A DNA stretch of 60,985 nucleotides from a virus. The stretch lies in the IMG/VR virus record IMGVR_UViG_3300048924_000616, positions 1-60,985 of that record; one strand, given 5' to 3'. Position numbers and translations under genes: made by a program. A model generated the notes under the pieces. That model was not told the DNA's origin. It made no database searches and saw nothing but the letters and a program-made list of their open reading frames with translations. Positions within the stretch are counted from its first letter, which is position 1, and the number at the start of each line of letters is the position of its first letter. Of this stretch, positions 7,906 to 14,960 are shown piece after piece.

Positions 7906-8342
7906 AATTATTCACCGCTCTTTCCGTACTGCTTATATCCCCACTGCCTTCTCATGCAGCCCAAGGCATCGCATGCGCCTCTCTGACGGTGATCGACGGC
8001 GACACCATCAAATGCGACGGTCAGAATATGCGGTTGCTTGGCGGTGGAGTGCCGTTCAAGTCTGGCGTTGACGCACCTGAGATGGGCAGCCGTGCCAAGT
8101 GCGAGGCTGAACGCTTGCTGGCGCTGAAAGCCAAAGCCCGGTTGAAAGAACTGTTGCTGTCCGGCGTTCCCCGCATTGAAGACAGTGGCGCAAGGGATAG
8201 AACCTCAAGCCGCCGGCCCTTGATCAATATCTACCTTGCTGATGGGCGCGAGGTTGGCAAAGTACTGATCTCTGAGGGTTTGGCTCGAGAGTGGCGACCG
8301 AAACAGCGCATTGATTGGTGTGGGAGCCCCACCAAAGGATGA
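7902..8342 (+). CDS. Secreted staphylococcal-nuclease-like protein
   Basis: A 146-residue protein with a signal peptide (residues 1-19, cleavage after SHA) and a thermonuclease (SNase) fold: VIDGDTIKC, MRLLG, GVDAPEM and the basic ARDRTSSRRPL segment supply the metal-binding and arginine positions. A short insertion (GGVPFKSG) separates the MRLLG strand from VDAPE, where most relatives run straight on, so the active-site geometry may differ. Members cleave DNA or RNA. Export would put it in the periplasm, where it could attack incoming DNA. Last gene of the cluster. Confidence 0.75.
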   Translation: MKLFTALSVLLISPLPSHAAQGIACASLTVIDGDTIKCDGQNMRLLGGGVPFKSGVDAPEMGSRAKCEAERLLALKAKARLKELLLSGVPRIEDSGARDRTSSRRPLINIYLADGREVGKVLISEGLAREWRPKQRIDWCGSPTKG

Positions 8343-8361
8343 TGGGGTGTTGAGGCGCTAT

Positions 8362-8550
8362 TTAGCAGCGGTCTGCGATTTCTGATTTAATGGCATCAAT
8401 CCCGTCCTCGATGGCCTTAAGCGCTTTGCGGGCGTTTGGGCTATACTGAGGGCCAAGCATTTGTTTGCCTTGATCCAAAGCGTCTTGGTGTTTCACTAAC
8501 TCTGCCCGGAGATCGTCGCATGAGAGCTGGCCTAGTGGTGCTGAAGTCAT
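8362..8550 (-). CDS. Small helical protein (62 aa)
   Basis: A 62-residue, almost entirely helical protein with two cysteines, encoded convergently to the nuclease. The SD GGGAG lies 7 nt before the ATG. No family recognised. Confidence 0.55.
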   Translation of the reverse strand: MTSAPLGQLSCDDLRAELVKHQDALDQGKQMLGPQYSPNARKALKAIEDGIDAIKSEIADRC

Positions 8551-8560
8551 AAAATCTCCC

Positions 8561-8700
8561 TCTCTACTTAGGGATGCTATTCATATGGCGGCGCAACTTA
8601 ATTATTCGTTGCCCCCCTCAGAGGCAAAAGCCGATCGGGTCACCACTAGCGTTTTTACTGAGCTCGCCATTCTTGTCCGCCCCTATCTTTTAAGTAGAGA
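8561..8700. repeat. Pair of 10-bp inverted repeats in an intergenic region
   Basis: TCTCTACTTA (8561-8570) and its exact complement TAAGTAGAGA (8691-8700) bracket 120 bp with no convincing gene. Together with the promoter/operator just downstream, this accounts for the 309-bp gap 8551-8859. It may be a protein-binding pair or the remains of a small insertion. Confidence 0.45.
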
Positions 8701-8730
8701 AATATTACCCGAATGGTTGCAGTCCTGAAA

Positions 8731-8764
8731 TTGACCAAACAACTCAACTAAAATAATTTTAGTT
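8731..8764 (+). promoter_or_regulatory. Promoter overlapped by a 19-bp palindrome
   Basis: TTGACC (8731-8736), 17-nt spacer, TAATTT (8754-8759). The -10 region is covered by a perfect palindrome AACTAAAAT-A-ATTTTAGTT (8746-8764), an arrangement expected of a repressed promoter. It would drive the gene at 8860. Confidence 0.5.
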
Positions 8765-8859
8765 TCAATAACTTATCTGTTGAAACAATGAAAAAACGTT
8801 GGACGACATCAATATGCGGTGGCTTCGATAAATTGTTAACTACAAAAGGAGCCCTAAAC

Positions 8860-9093
8860 ATGAACGCAAAAACATACCAAGACACACTCATTGAGCTGGC
8901 ACCCAACAAGGACTGCGAAGCTAAGTTCAAAGGGAAAAACTGTTACGCATTTCGTGGTGCCGCGCTCCCTGATAATGTGGCGAAAAACTTTCACGTCGTG
9001 GGTGATAAACTATTTCTTTATCCTACGGGATGTGAACCATTTTTGGCGGCCGATCTTCATCGCGGCTATATCCTGATCGACCAAAAAGCATGA
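8860..9093 (+). CDS. Hypothetical protein (77 aa)
   Basis: A 77-residue soluble protein behind a strong SD (AAAGGAG, 8 nt). It contains three cysteines and mixed alpha/beta character. It stands alone between a palindrome-covered promoter and a strong terminator, a typical moron layout expressed from the prophage. Function unknown. Confidence 0.65.
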   Translation: MNAKTYQDTLIELAPNKDCEAKFKGKNCYAFRGAALPDNVAKNFHVVGDKLFLYPTGCEPFLAADLHRGYILIDQKA

Positions 9094-9229
9094 TTGATGA
9101 TAGGTTTTGGAAATAGATGAAACCACCACATCAAATGATGATGGGAAGACAGCCGGGAACTTTTCTCAAACTGAATAGTTGAGCAAACGGACGCATTCCC
9201 CTCGTCCGTTATTTTCAGCGCAATTTAGA

Positions 9230-9258
9230 AAACCCTCCTTCGGAGGGTTTATTTTTTT
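9230..9258 (+). terminator. Rho-independent terminator
   Basis: AAACCCTCC, TTC, GGAGGGTTT followed by A and seven T. Ends the 8860 transcript. Confidence 0.85.
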
Positions 9259-9339
9259 GCAAAATTCATAAATTGGAACCGTCGAAACACTTACTGCGTT
9301 TCGACGTCGCAAAACGAGCCAGATTTGATGGAGGTGCGC

Positions 9340-9531
9340 ATGACTGCGAACTCGGTGAAATTGAACGAGCTTGTCGACGCTGACGAACTGGACCTACTCA
9401 CCGACTTGCTGCTTCTATGGTGCGAAAAGAACAATCGCAATCCAGACGACCTGTTGCCTAAGTGCGATGTAATTTTGCAACGCTATCGCAACGGTGAATG
9501 CGCCGCTGATCGGTTGTTCATGGGTCTATGA
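9340..9531 (+). CDS. Hypothetical protein (63 aa)
   Basis: A 63-residue acidic helical protein with a leucine-rich centre. The ATG at 9340 follows TGGAGG by 6 nt. A terminator lies 20 nt after the stop. The last 21 nt of the coding region and the terminator are repeated at 9853-9925. Confidence 0.65.
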   Translation: MTANSVKLNELVDADELDLLTDLLLLWCEKNNRNPDDLLPKCDVILQRYRNGECAADRLFMGL

Positions 9532-9583
9532 TAGGTGACTGGTGATACGAGAAGCCGCCGGATCGCTCCGAGCGGCTTTTTAC
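9511..9583 (+). repeat. Direct repeat copy 1 (gene end plus terminator)
   Basis: From CGGTTGTTCATG through the terminator stem, about 73 bp that match 9853-9925 at most positions. This copy includes the functional end of the 63-residue gene. Confidence 0.7.
9552..9583 (+). terminator. Rho-independent terminator
   Basis: AAGCCGC ... GCGGCTT stem with a T-rich tail, directly after the 63-residue gene. Confidence 0.8.
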
Positions 9584-9696
9584 CTAACAAAAGATGATCG
9601 GGCAGTGGCATTAACGTTTACTCATAACCTTAATAGCAAGCGAAACTTGACCGCATTCTAAAACAGCGCTTCCTAACACTACTGGGAGGCTGCGTC

Positions 9697-9792
9697 ATGA
9701 ATGCGAAATTTTTCTTGTTGGGAGCGTTTCTTTTAACGGTAGCGTGGACCGGATGTCTCGGGACGCTGGCTTGGTTGTACTGGCCTACTTGA
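9697..9792 (+). CDS. Very small membrane protein (31 aa)
   Basis: ATG preceded by GGGAGG (9 nt). The product is 31 residues: short start, one hydrophobic span of about 22 residues containing a cysteine, and a Trp-rich end. It fits the class of one-span phage micro-proteins. It lies between two copies of the same gene-end/terminator repeat. Confidence 0.45.
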   Translation: MNAKFFLLGAFLLTVAWTGCLGTLAWLYWPT

Positions 9793-9852
9793 TGATGGGG
9801 CGCTGCCCTGCGTACGTGAGAAATCTTCATGCAACGCTTTTGCAACGCTGAC

Positions 9853-9925
9853 CGGTTGTTCATGAGGCTGTGATCGGTCGCTGGCGATACAAAAAGCCGC
9901 CCGGATTGCTCCGAGCGGCTTTTTT
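9853..9925 (+). repeat. Direct repeat copy 2 (gene remnant plus terminator)
   Basis: A diverged copy of 9511-9583: the C-terminal codons of the 63-residue gene, its stop region and the terminator, but no upstream coding part. It probably records a duplication or recombination at the terminator. Confidence 0.7.
9894..9925 (+). terminator. Rho-independent terminator (repeat copy)
   Basis: AGCCGC ... GCGGCT stem followed by six T; ends the unit containing the 31-residue gene. Confidence 0.8.
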
Positions 9926-10008
9926 GCTGAACCCACCTTTTGATGTAGGGGTGGTGGTGGTACGCTATTCTTGCCCCCACAAAATTGCAAAGTAATTGAC
10001 AACCCTTC

Positions 10009-10033
10009 AACGCAGCTTAAATGCTGCGTTTTT
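10009..10033 (+). terminator. Terminator or attenuator before the acyltransferase
   Basis: AACGCAGC, loop TTAAAT, GCTGCGTT, then TTT: a terminator-like hairpin only 21 nt before the acyltransferase ATG. A TTGACA lies just upstream (9997-10002), so the hairpin may attenuate that gene or simply insulate it. Confidence 0.55.
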
Positions 10034-10054
10034 ATATTTAAGGATTGCCAAATA

Positions 10055-11101
10055 ATGCTTTATTCTCTTCAGTATTTGCGCGCCACTGCGGCGACGATGG
10101 TAGTTTTGTACCATATAGGGCTTATTTTTGGGAGCGATTGGAGAGGGCTCGCAGCTGGTGTCGATATCTTCTTCGTCATCAGCGGCTTCATAATGTGGTA
10201 TATAACCACGGGGAAGCGCCCCCCTAGCGTGAAGCGGTTTCTGCTTGATCGTGCAGTGAAGGTTGTACCCCCTTACTGGATATTCACATTGGTTTTCGCA
10301 GGGGCGGCCATGGTTACACCGCCCGCAATCTTCTCTTGGACGTTGAATTTTCCAGAACTGCTGAAGTCGCTTCTGTTTGTTCCCTATTTTTCGTCGGCCG
10401 AAAAACTTGAGCCTGTTTTGGGTGTTGGTTGGACGTTGAACTTCGAGATCTATTTCTACCTGATTTTCGCTGTTGCACTCATCATTCCCGCGAAAAATCG
10501 TTTGGCCTTCATTCTAACTTTTCTAACCGCCTGCGCGGCCATGTCGATCGTCGGTTTCGAGAATGCAATACTTAAGACCTACACATCCCCTCTCGTTCTG
10601 GAATTTGCTGGCGGTGTACTTATAGCAGTCTGGTTGCGTTCAGGTGGCCGCCTGCCGACGGTGGTAGGTGCGCTACTAATTCTAGCGGGAGCACTAGCGA
10701 TCCTAACTGACGGCGGCGATGGTTCGCACTCTTGGGCAATGCGGGTTATTCGTTTTGGTTTGCCAGCTATAATGATAGTTTTAGGGTGCCTGGTTATCGA
10801 GAGAAACAAGAAACCCGAGCCGATTGAATGGCTAAAATTTCTCGGTGACGCATCGTATTCGATCTATCTGACCCACATCATAACCATAGAAGTGTTCAAA
10901 TACGTCTTTTCCAAGCTAGGTCTGGAGCGCTGGGGAAGCTCGGTGACGCAACAGTCAGTGATGTATCTCATTACATTGGCGGCGTGCATGGCAGTGGGCA
11001 TTGCATGCTACAAATTAGTAGAGGAACCAATGCACAATTGGATGCGGCGACGGGTATCTACAAATCGAGTTGCGCCAGAAACCGCAGGTGTGCACCGATA
11101 A
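10055..11101 (+). CDS. Acyltransferase 3 family membrane O-acyltransferase
   Basis: A 348-residue integral membrane protein with about ten hydrophobic spans. Family signatures: the start RATAATMVVLYHIG with the catalytic-type histidine, GVDIFFVISGF, and the Arg-containing SVKRFLLDRAVKVVPPYW. Acyltransferase-3 enzymes transfer acetyl or succinyl groups to surface sugars. In phages they usually O-acetylate O-antigen, changing serotype and blocking re-adsorption. The solitary rightward gene, not part of the late operon, fits expression during lysogeny. The acceptor sugar cannot be predicted. Confidence 0.85.
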   Translation: MLYSLQYLRATAATMVVLYHIGLIFGSDWRGLAAGVDIFFVISGFIMWYITTGKRPPSVKRFLLDRAVKVVPPYWIFTLVFAGAAMVTPPAIFSWTLNFPELLKSLLFVPYFSSAEKLEPVLGVGWTLNFEIYFYLIFAVALIIPAKNRLAFILTFLTACAAMSIVGFENAILKTYTSPLVLEFAGGVLIAVWLRSGGRLPTVVGALLILAGALAILTDGGDGSHSWAMRVIRFGLPAIMIVLGCLVIERNKKPEPIEWLKFLGDASYSIYLTHIITIEVFKYVFSKLGLERWGSSVTQQSVMYLITLAACMAVGIACYKLVEEPMHNWMRRRVSTNRVAPETAGVHR

Positions 11102-11123
11102 TTCAAAACCACTGGGAAAACTA

Positions 11124-11282
11124 ATGAACGAAAGTCTCTGGCATAAGCGTTTCATCACGTTCCGTTGGTGTCATCCAATGTTTTGGTGGCAAGAAGTTTG
11201 GGCACGCAAGATCGACGGCAAATGGCAATACCAGAAAACGCAGGAAGCCCTCGATCTCGATGAGAAAATGCGCGAGTGGTAA
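11124..11282 (+). CDS. Small Trp-rich protein (52 aa)
   Basis: A 52-residue protein with seven tryptophans and an acidic, helical C-terminus, 22 nt after the acyltransferase. Probably co-transcribed with it. No family recognised. Confidence 0.5.
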   Translation: MNESLWHKRFITFRWCHPMFWWQEVWARKIDGKWQYQKTQEALDLDEKMREW

Positions 11283-11290
11283 AGAACAAA

Positions 11291-11317
11291 AGCGAGGGGC
11301 AGAAATTGACCCTCGCT
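11291..11317 (-). terminator. Terminator at the end of the late operon
   Basis: Stem AGCGAGGG/CCCTCGCT with an 11-nt loop. Leftward it is followed by TTTTG, just past the SGNH gene. It also separates the converging rightward unit. Confidence 0.65.
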
Positions 11318-11322
11318 GATAC

Positions 11323-12546
11323 TCAAGCGTTAGGACGAGTGATTAGAGCAGGGTCAATCACGCCACTGCTGGCGATCCTAAGATAACCGGCCTGCGTTTC
11401 GTGAATACCGTCCGCATGAATCCAAGAACTGTCGGCATAAAGGCCAGTAAGATCGGCTTCCAGCGCGGATGATATGTCAAATACACCAGCCAAAGGCGAC
11501 GGAACCGCACGCTGTGCGGCATTGAACGCCTGCCGAACAGCGTTCGTTGGGGCAACGACTGTGTTATTGCTGCCAACAGTTGGTGGAACCGTAGTACCAA
11601 AAACGATTTTGTCCGCAAACCTACCATAGGTCGTCTGCAACGCAGAAAGGACACTAGCTGCGCTATCTCCAGCAATAATGTTGTTGATCCCTAGCTCTAC
11701 AATGACGTGCGATACCCATTTCTTCTGGCGGGCTCGGAATGTGCTCGAAGCGTTGAACAAATTGACGCGGTCACCATAACTTCCGAGGTTAATACACCCG
11801 AAAAACGCACCAAGTGTACGGTTTAGTTCCCCAAGGGTGTTGGAAGCATCAAAGGCATCTTGACAGCCAGCAACGCGGCTGTTTCCGATCAGTAGACAAG
11901 ATGGACGCCTTGTCTCTCCGACTATTGCAATAGGCCCGTATGTTGGGCCGTTGTTGCCAGCGACAGTTGATGTGTACGCACCACCCATTGACCTATCAAT
12001 CACCGATGAGCCGTACTGCATCTTCTCCCCCTTGGCGACATTGCAAGACGGCACGTTGTTCGCGCCAACGGTTGTGGGGAAACGGGGTGAATTCCCGAAA
12101 ACATTGCACCAAGCATCGGTGTCTTTAGGGATAGCGATATCTATCCAGTCGCTTTCTATGTCATCACCAGATCCAGCAGCCGCAGTGCCAACAGGGACAC
12201 CGCCAAACAACACCTGCGTGTATGTGCCTTCCGGGTACTCAATAGATGCGGTGAACGCAGCCGCCCCAGAAAAAATAGGGCCTTCAGTGCCTGCCGTCGC
12301 CCAATACCAGTAGGGCAGAACGATTTTGATACGCCCCATATCTTCACGCAACTGGAAGTGCGTTCTTGAATTGAACTTAGTAGCTGTCGTGTCCTGCGCA
12401 TTTGGCATTCGTGTGCGATGCGCTACCTGGCCCACATAGAGTGACGGCTGCGGCACCACCCCACCGCCCTTATCTTGGGCGCCACCCAAAGAGATAAGGG
12501 GCGGCAAAGCCACCCCCATTCTCAAACTTGTCTTAAGTCCTGCCAT
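11323..12546 (-). CDS. SGNH/GDSL-family esterase (tail-associated)
   Basis: A 407-residue protein. The N-terminal 190 residues are beta-rich and low in charge, like a carbohydrate-binding or fibre-attachment domain. A C-terminal SGNH hydrolase follows: LIGNSRV (nucleophile Ser), LGSYGD (Gly), ELGINN (Asn) and DGIH (Asp/His). Phage SGNH enzymes deacetylate surface polysaccharide during adsorption. As the last gene of the late operon, next to a rightward O-acyltransferase, it may remove acetyl groups of the kind that enzyme adds; this pairing is inference. The ATG at 12546 overlaps the previous stop (TAATG). Confidence 0.8.
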   Translation of the reverse strand: MAGLKTSLRMGVALPPLISLGGAQDKGGGVVPQPSLYVGQVAHRTRMPNAQDTTATKFNSRTHFQLREDMGRIKIVLPYWYWATAGTEGPIFSGAAAFTASIEYPEGTYTQVLFGGVPVGTAAAGSGDDIESDWIDIAIPKDTDAWCNVFGNSPRFPTTVGANNVPSCNVAKGEKMQYGSSVIDRSMGGAYTSTVAGNNGPTYGPIAIVGETRRPSCLLIGNSRVAGCQDAFDASNTLGELNRTLGAFFGCINLGSYGDRVNLFNASSTFRARQKKWVSHVIVELGINNIIAGDSAASVLSALQTTYGRFADKIVFGTTVPPTVGSNNTVVAPTNAVRQAFNAAQRAVPSPLAGVFDISSALEADLTGLYADSSWIHADGIHETQAGYLRIASSGVIDPALITRPNA

Positions 12547-12860
12547 TATGCGGCCTGCCACATGAAAGAGTCGCCAGCATCCGGATAAACGTCGACGTCA
12601 GTGTTGGCCGGGATTGGAACGCGGACAGGACCGGCAGAGTTTGGATTGCGACCGTATGACAGCCAAGAATCCGCAGATGCGCGGACGCGGAACACCGCCT
12701 GCCCTGCACCATCACTGATTGGCGGTGCAACGTTTGTAGATGCCACGCCAGTCAATGGCGCTTCCTGCCAAACAAGCTTGCCAAGGATGGACTGGGATTT
12801 GTCGCGTGCGACGAGCGAGCCGGCATAAGCAGCGGTAACTGTGAAGGCTGGGAAAGCCAT
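12546..12860 (-). CDS. Virion-associated hypothetical protein (104 aa)
   Basis: A 104-residue beta-rich protein with a compact, low-charge composition typical of small virion or fibre accessory proteins. It overlaps the SGNH gene by the TAATG junction and ends in WQAA. Its position between the lysis cassette and the esterase suggests a partner or chaperone of that protein. Function not established. Confidence 0.6.
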   Translation of the reverse strand: MAFPAFTVTAAYAGSLVARDKSQSILGKLVWQEAPLTGVASTNVAPPISDGAGQAVFRVRASADSWLSYGRNPNSAGPVRVPIPANTDVDVYPDAGDSFMWQAA

Positions 12861-12884
12861 AGGAATACTCCGGAGATTTTAGGG

Positions 12885-13229
12885 TTAGTTTGCGCGGGTT
12901 GTTCGCGCCTTGGGCTGGCCTTCAACAACGCGATCAATGCGCAGCGTCATGGCCTCAACGGCGCTTTTCACGCCGCCTATCGCTTCCATGATTTGCTCGG
13001 TGCTTTCGCGGTGCCCCTGCTTGGAGACATAATGTTCCGCGACGTGCAGTCGGTGGGCAGCAAGCTCTTCACGAGACAGTGCCGCCATTGCTGATGCAGC
13101 AGCTGCGGCGCCTGCAGCTTCGGACTTTGCGGTGTTGATCTTGGCGTCGACATACTTCCAGAGGCCAAATAGAAAGCCGAACAACGTCACGAAACAACCG
13201 ATAACGGCCATGATTTCTGGGCCGGTCAT
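12885..13229 (-). CDS. Membrane-anchored coiled-coil protein
   Basis: A 114-residue protein with one membrane span at about residues 7-27, an Ala-rich helix, and a second helical segment ending in a basic tail. It overlaps the Rz1-like gene by 4 nt, directly after the lysis cassette. An accessory holin or lysis regulator is possible, but the known lysis functions are already accounted for by neighbours. Confidence 0.6.
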   Translation of the reverse strand: MTGPEIMAVIGCFVTLFGFLFGLWKYVDAKINTAKSEAAGAAAAASAMAALSREELAAHRLHVAEHYVSKQGHRESTEQIMEAIGGVKSAVEAMTLRIDRVVEGQPKARTTRAN

Positions 13230-13528
13230 TTCGTGCCTCGCAGATCATTGTCGCGGTGCTCGTAAAAATCACGCAGCGCCAGGTGTTTGCGAAAGCAGGA
13301 CACAAGTCGCTCGCGATCGGTGATCCAGAGCTTTTCCAGACGGGCCTGCGAAAGCGGATCATTGCCTAGGTCGGTCGGGCCTTTGCACTGCTCCAGCAGG
13401 ATGGTGTCGGGCTTGGTTAGCCGTGGTGGAGGTGGCGGGACCGCTACCTTATCGGATCTTGTTAATGCGCTGCACGCTGGGAGCACCAAGCACAACGCGA
13501 CCAGCATCAGGATCTTGGTCAGCTTCAC
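13226..13528 (-). CDS. Rz1: Outer-membrane lipoprotein spanin (Rz1-like)
   Basis: A 100-residue protein starting at GTG 13528 inside the Rz gene in another frame. The signal peptide ends in a lipobox LPAC (Cys at about residue 20), followed by a Pro-rich stretch (PPPPPRL), both hallmarks of o-spanins. It is longer than classical Rz1 because of a helical C-terminal extension of about 60 residues. With Rz it would fuse inner and outer membranes in the last step of lysis. Confidence 0.75.
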   Translation of the reverse strand: MKLTKILMLVALCLVLPACSALTRSDKVAVPPPPPRLTKPDTILLEQCKGPTDLGNDPLSQARLEKLWITDRERLVSCFRKHLALRDFYEHRDNDLRGTK

Positions 13529-13817
13529 GCCCCAGCTCCTCGATTTGAGATTGAAGTAGTTCGTTTTCGGCCTGCATCTCGGCGATGCGTTGCGCCTCGC
13601 GAAGCTTGGCGGCATTGTTGGCTGCGTCTTGCCGCTCGACCTCGGCGTTGCGGGCTTCTGTGGCCGCCCTCTTAAGTTCGGCTATCTCTGCGTCCTTCAC
13701 CAGAACGGCGTCGTCATAGCCGCTGTTGTAGATGTGCGTGTGCACGCCCCACAGGAGCAACAAAGCGGCGATAAGGCCGTAGAGATAAAAGGCTGGCTTG
13801 CTGAGGAAAATGCTCAT
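13449..13817 (-). CDS. Rz: Inner-membrane spanin (Rz-like)
   Basis: A 122-residue protein with an N-terminal membrane span (about residues 10-25) and a long periplasmic coiled coil rich in A, E, R and Q. Start ATG overlaps the endolysin stop (ATGA), and the second half of the gene encodes Rz1 in another frame. Membrane anchor, coiled coil and nested lipoprotein gene together make the i-spanin call secure. Confidence 0.8.
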   Translation of the reverse strand: MSIFLSKPAFYLYGLIAALLLLWGVHTHIYNSGYDDAVLVKDAEIAELKRAATEARNAEVERQDAANNAAKLREAQRIAEMQAENELLQSQIEELGREADQDPDAGRVVLGAPSVQRINKIR

Positions 13818-14425
13818 CGCTGGCCATCCTTGAGGCCAGAAACGCAGATTTCTGCCTCGCCCTTGCGCTGCGCGTCGCCCATCTCGCGGCGCTTCACCAA
13901 ACCCTGCACGACCTGCCCGCCAGCTTTGTTCCAAGCCGTTTGGGCTTCGCAGCCCTTCCAGTGCTGGCCAGCCATGTGCAGCCTCGTGGCCGTAGCTCCA
14001 ACCATCCCATTGACGCCGAAATTATAGGCGCCGGACAGCATTGCTGCCTGCACGCCGATCGGGAAACTTGTGTAGCCGGGAACAGCTTTCACAAGCGGCA
14101 GGTAATAGTCGTTGTAGATCTGCTCGCGTGTCATTTCCTCGCACTGATTGCGGGTAAAACGCATGTTAGGACCAACAGGCTTGCCATTGATCCGAGTAAT
14201 GCCAGCGCAGATGTCGTAGATCTTCGCGAACCTGTCCCAGTGAGATGTCAACACCATACCCTCCCAAGGAAGGATCAGTGCATCCGTCGCGAGAATAACG
14301 GCAGGTGGTAGAACGTGTTCGCTTGTGTCCTTGTAGGACTGCCAGCCGCCAGCTGCTGCAGCGATTAGAGCGGCTGCAATAGCCGCCTTCCCGCGCTTCG
14401 TGGCGAAGATTTTATTGATTGGCAT
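13814..14425 (-). CDS. SAR endolysin, GH24 lysozyme family
   Basis: A 203-residue lysozyme. The N-terminus is basic, followed by a weakly hydrophobic Ala/Gly-rich span (about residues 11-29), as in signal-arrest-release endolysins that are exported by Sec and freed later. The catalytic Glu is in LPWEGMV (about residue 56), with the following D, C and T positions as in T4-type lysozymes (WDRF, YDICAGITR). It cuts murein between MurNAc and GlcNAc. Start chosen at MPINK because AAGGAGGG lies 7 nt upstream; it overlaps the holin gene end. Confidence 0.85.
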   Translation of the reverse strand: MPINKIFATKRGKAAIAAALIAAAAGGWQSYKDTSEHVLPPAVILATDALILPWEGMVLTSHWDRFAKIYDICAGITRINGKPVGPNMRFTRNQCEEMTREQIYNDYYLPLVKAVPGYTSFPIGVQAAMLSGAYNFGVNGMVGATATRLHMAGQHWKGCEAQTAWNKAGGQVVQGLVKRREMGDAQRKGEAEICVSGLKDGQR

Positions 14426-14627
14426 CACTGCCCTCCTTTTGAGCAAGGAAGCGCGCCACGAATGCCCCTGCTGTCACGGCAAGCGTGAGCCAGGCAAACA
14501 GCCCGGGTGGAACAGGTAGCGCGATAAATGGAAGCATTGCCTCGACGCCGGTTAGCACCGCGGCAAGCACAATGAGGCGGACAGACCAGGCGCGTTTCAG
14601 CACCTGCCGCCAGTTGTGGATGAGCAT
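14412..14627 (-). CDS. Putative holin (two-span)
   Basis: A 71-residue protein with a basic N-terminus, two hydrophobic spans (about residues 17-36 and 43-61) joined by a Pro-rich turn, and a charged tail. Its place immediately before and overlapping the endolysin, and similarity to small two-span proteins seen before endolysins of Rhizobiales phages, support a holin or pinholin that times release of the SAR endolysin. Confidence 0.7.
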   Translation of the reverse strand: MLIHNWRQVLKRAWSVRLIVLAAVLTGVEAMLPFIALPVPPGLFAWLTLAVTAGAFVARFLAQKEGSDANQ

Positions 14628-14649
14628 TGGATTCCTAGTTTTTGGGATG

Positions 14650-14958
14650 TTACGCAGACGGCCAGTCGATCGGATCGATCTCGGCTAGGAACTCTTCGAT
14701 GGTTGGCTGCTGCCGTTGACCGGTCATAACCTTGTCGAGTTCCGCATAGGCGTAGGCCCACACACCATCGCGCCATGCAACGAAGGCTTGTGCCTCTGCC
14801 GCCCATCGCTGGTTGGTTGAAGCAACATAGGAAGCCATCGTTACGCCGTCTCGAAACTTCCGTTCGGTTGCGGTAGCGTCAACCAACGCCTGAATGGCGG
14901 CCTCGTAGTCAGTTTCAGTCGGCGTCTCGGCACGAACACCAAATGTCCTTGGAGCCAT
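14650..14958 (-). CDS. Tail-fibre-associated protein (assembly-chaperone-like)
   Basis: A 102-residue protein with a helical core and conserved-looking STNQRWAAEA, WRDGVWAYA and PTIEEF segments, a pattern common in small proteins encoded after tail fibres. The start at 14958 is preferred over an ATG 15 nt upstream because GGAAGGA is then correctly spaced. It follows the fibre gene directly and probably assists fibre folding or attachment. Confidence 0.65.
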   Translation of the reverse strand: MAPRTFGVRAETPTETDYEAAIQALVDATATERKFRDGVTMASYVASTNQRWAAEAQAFVAWRDGVWAYAYAELDKVMTGQRQQPTIEEFLAEIDPIDWPSA

Positions 14959-14960
14959 GA

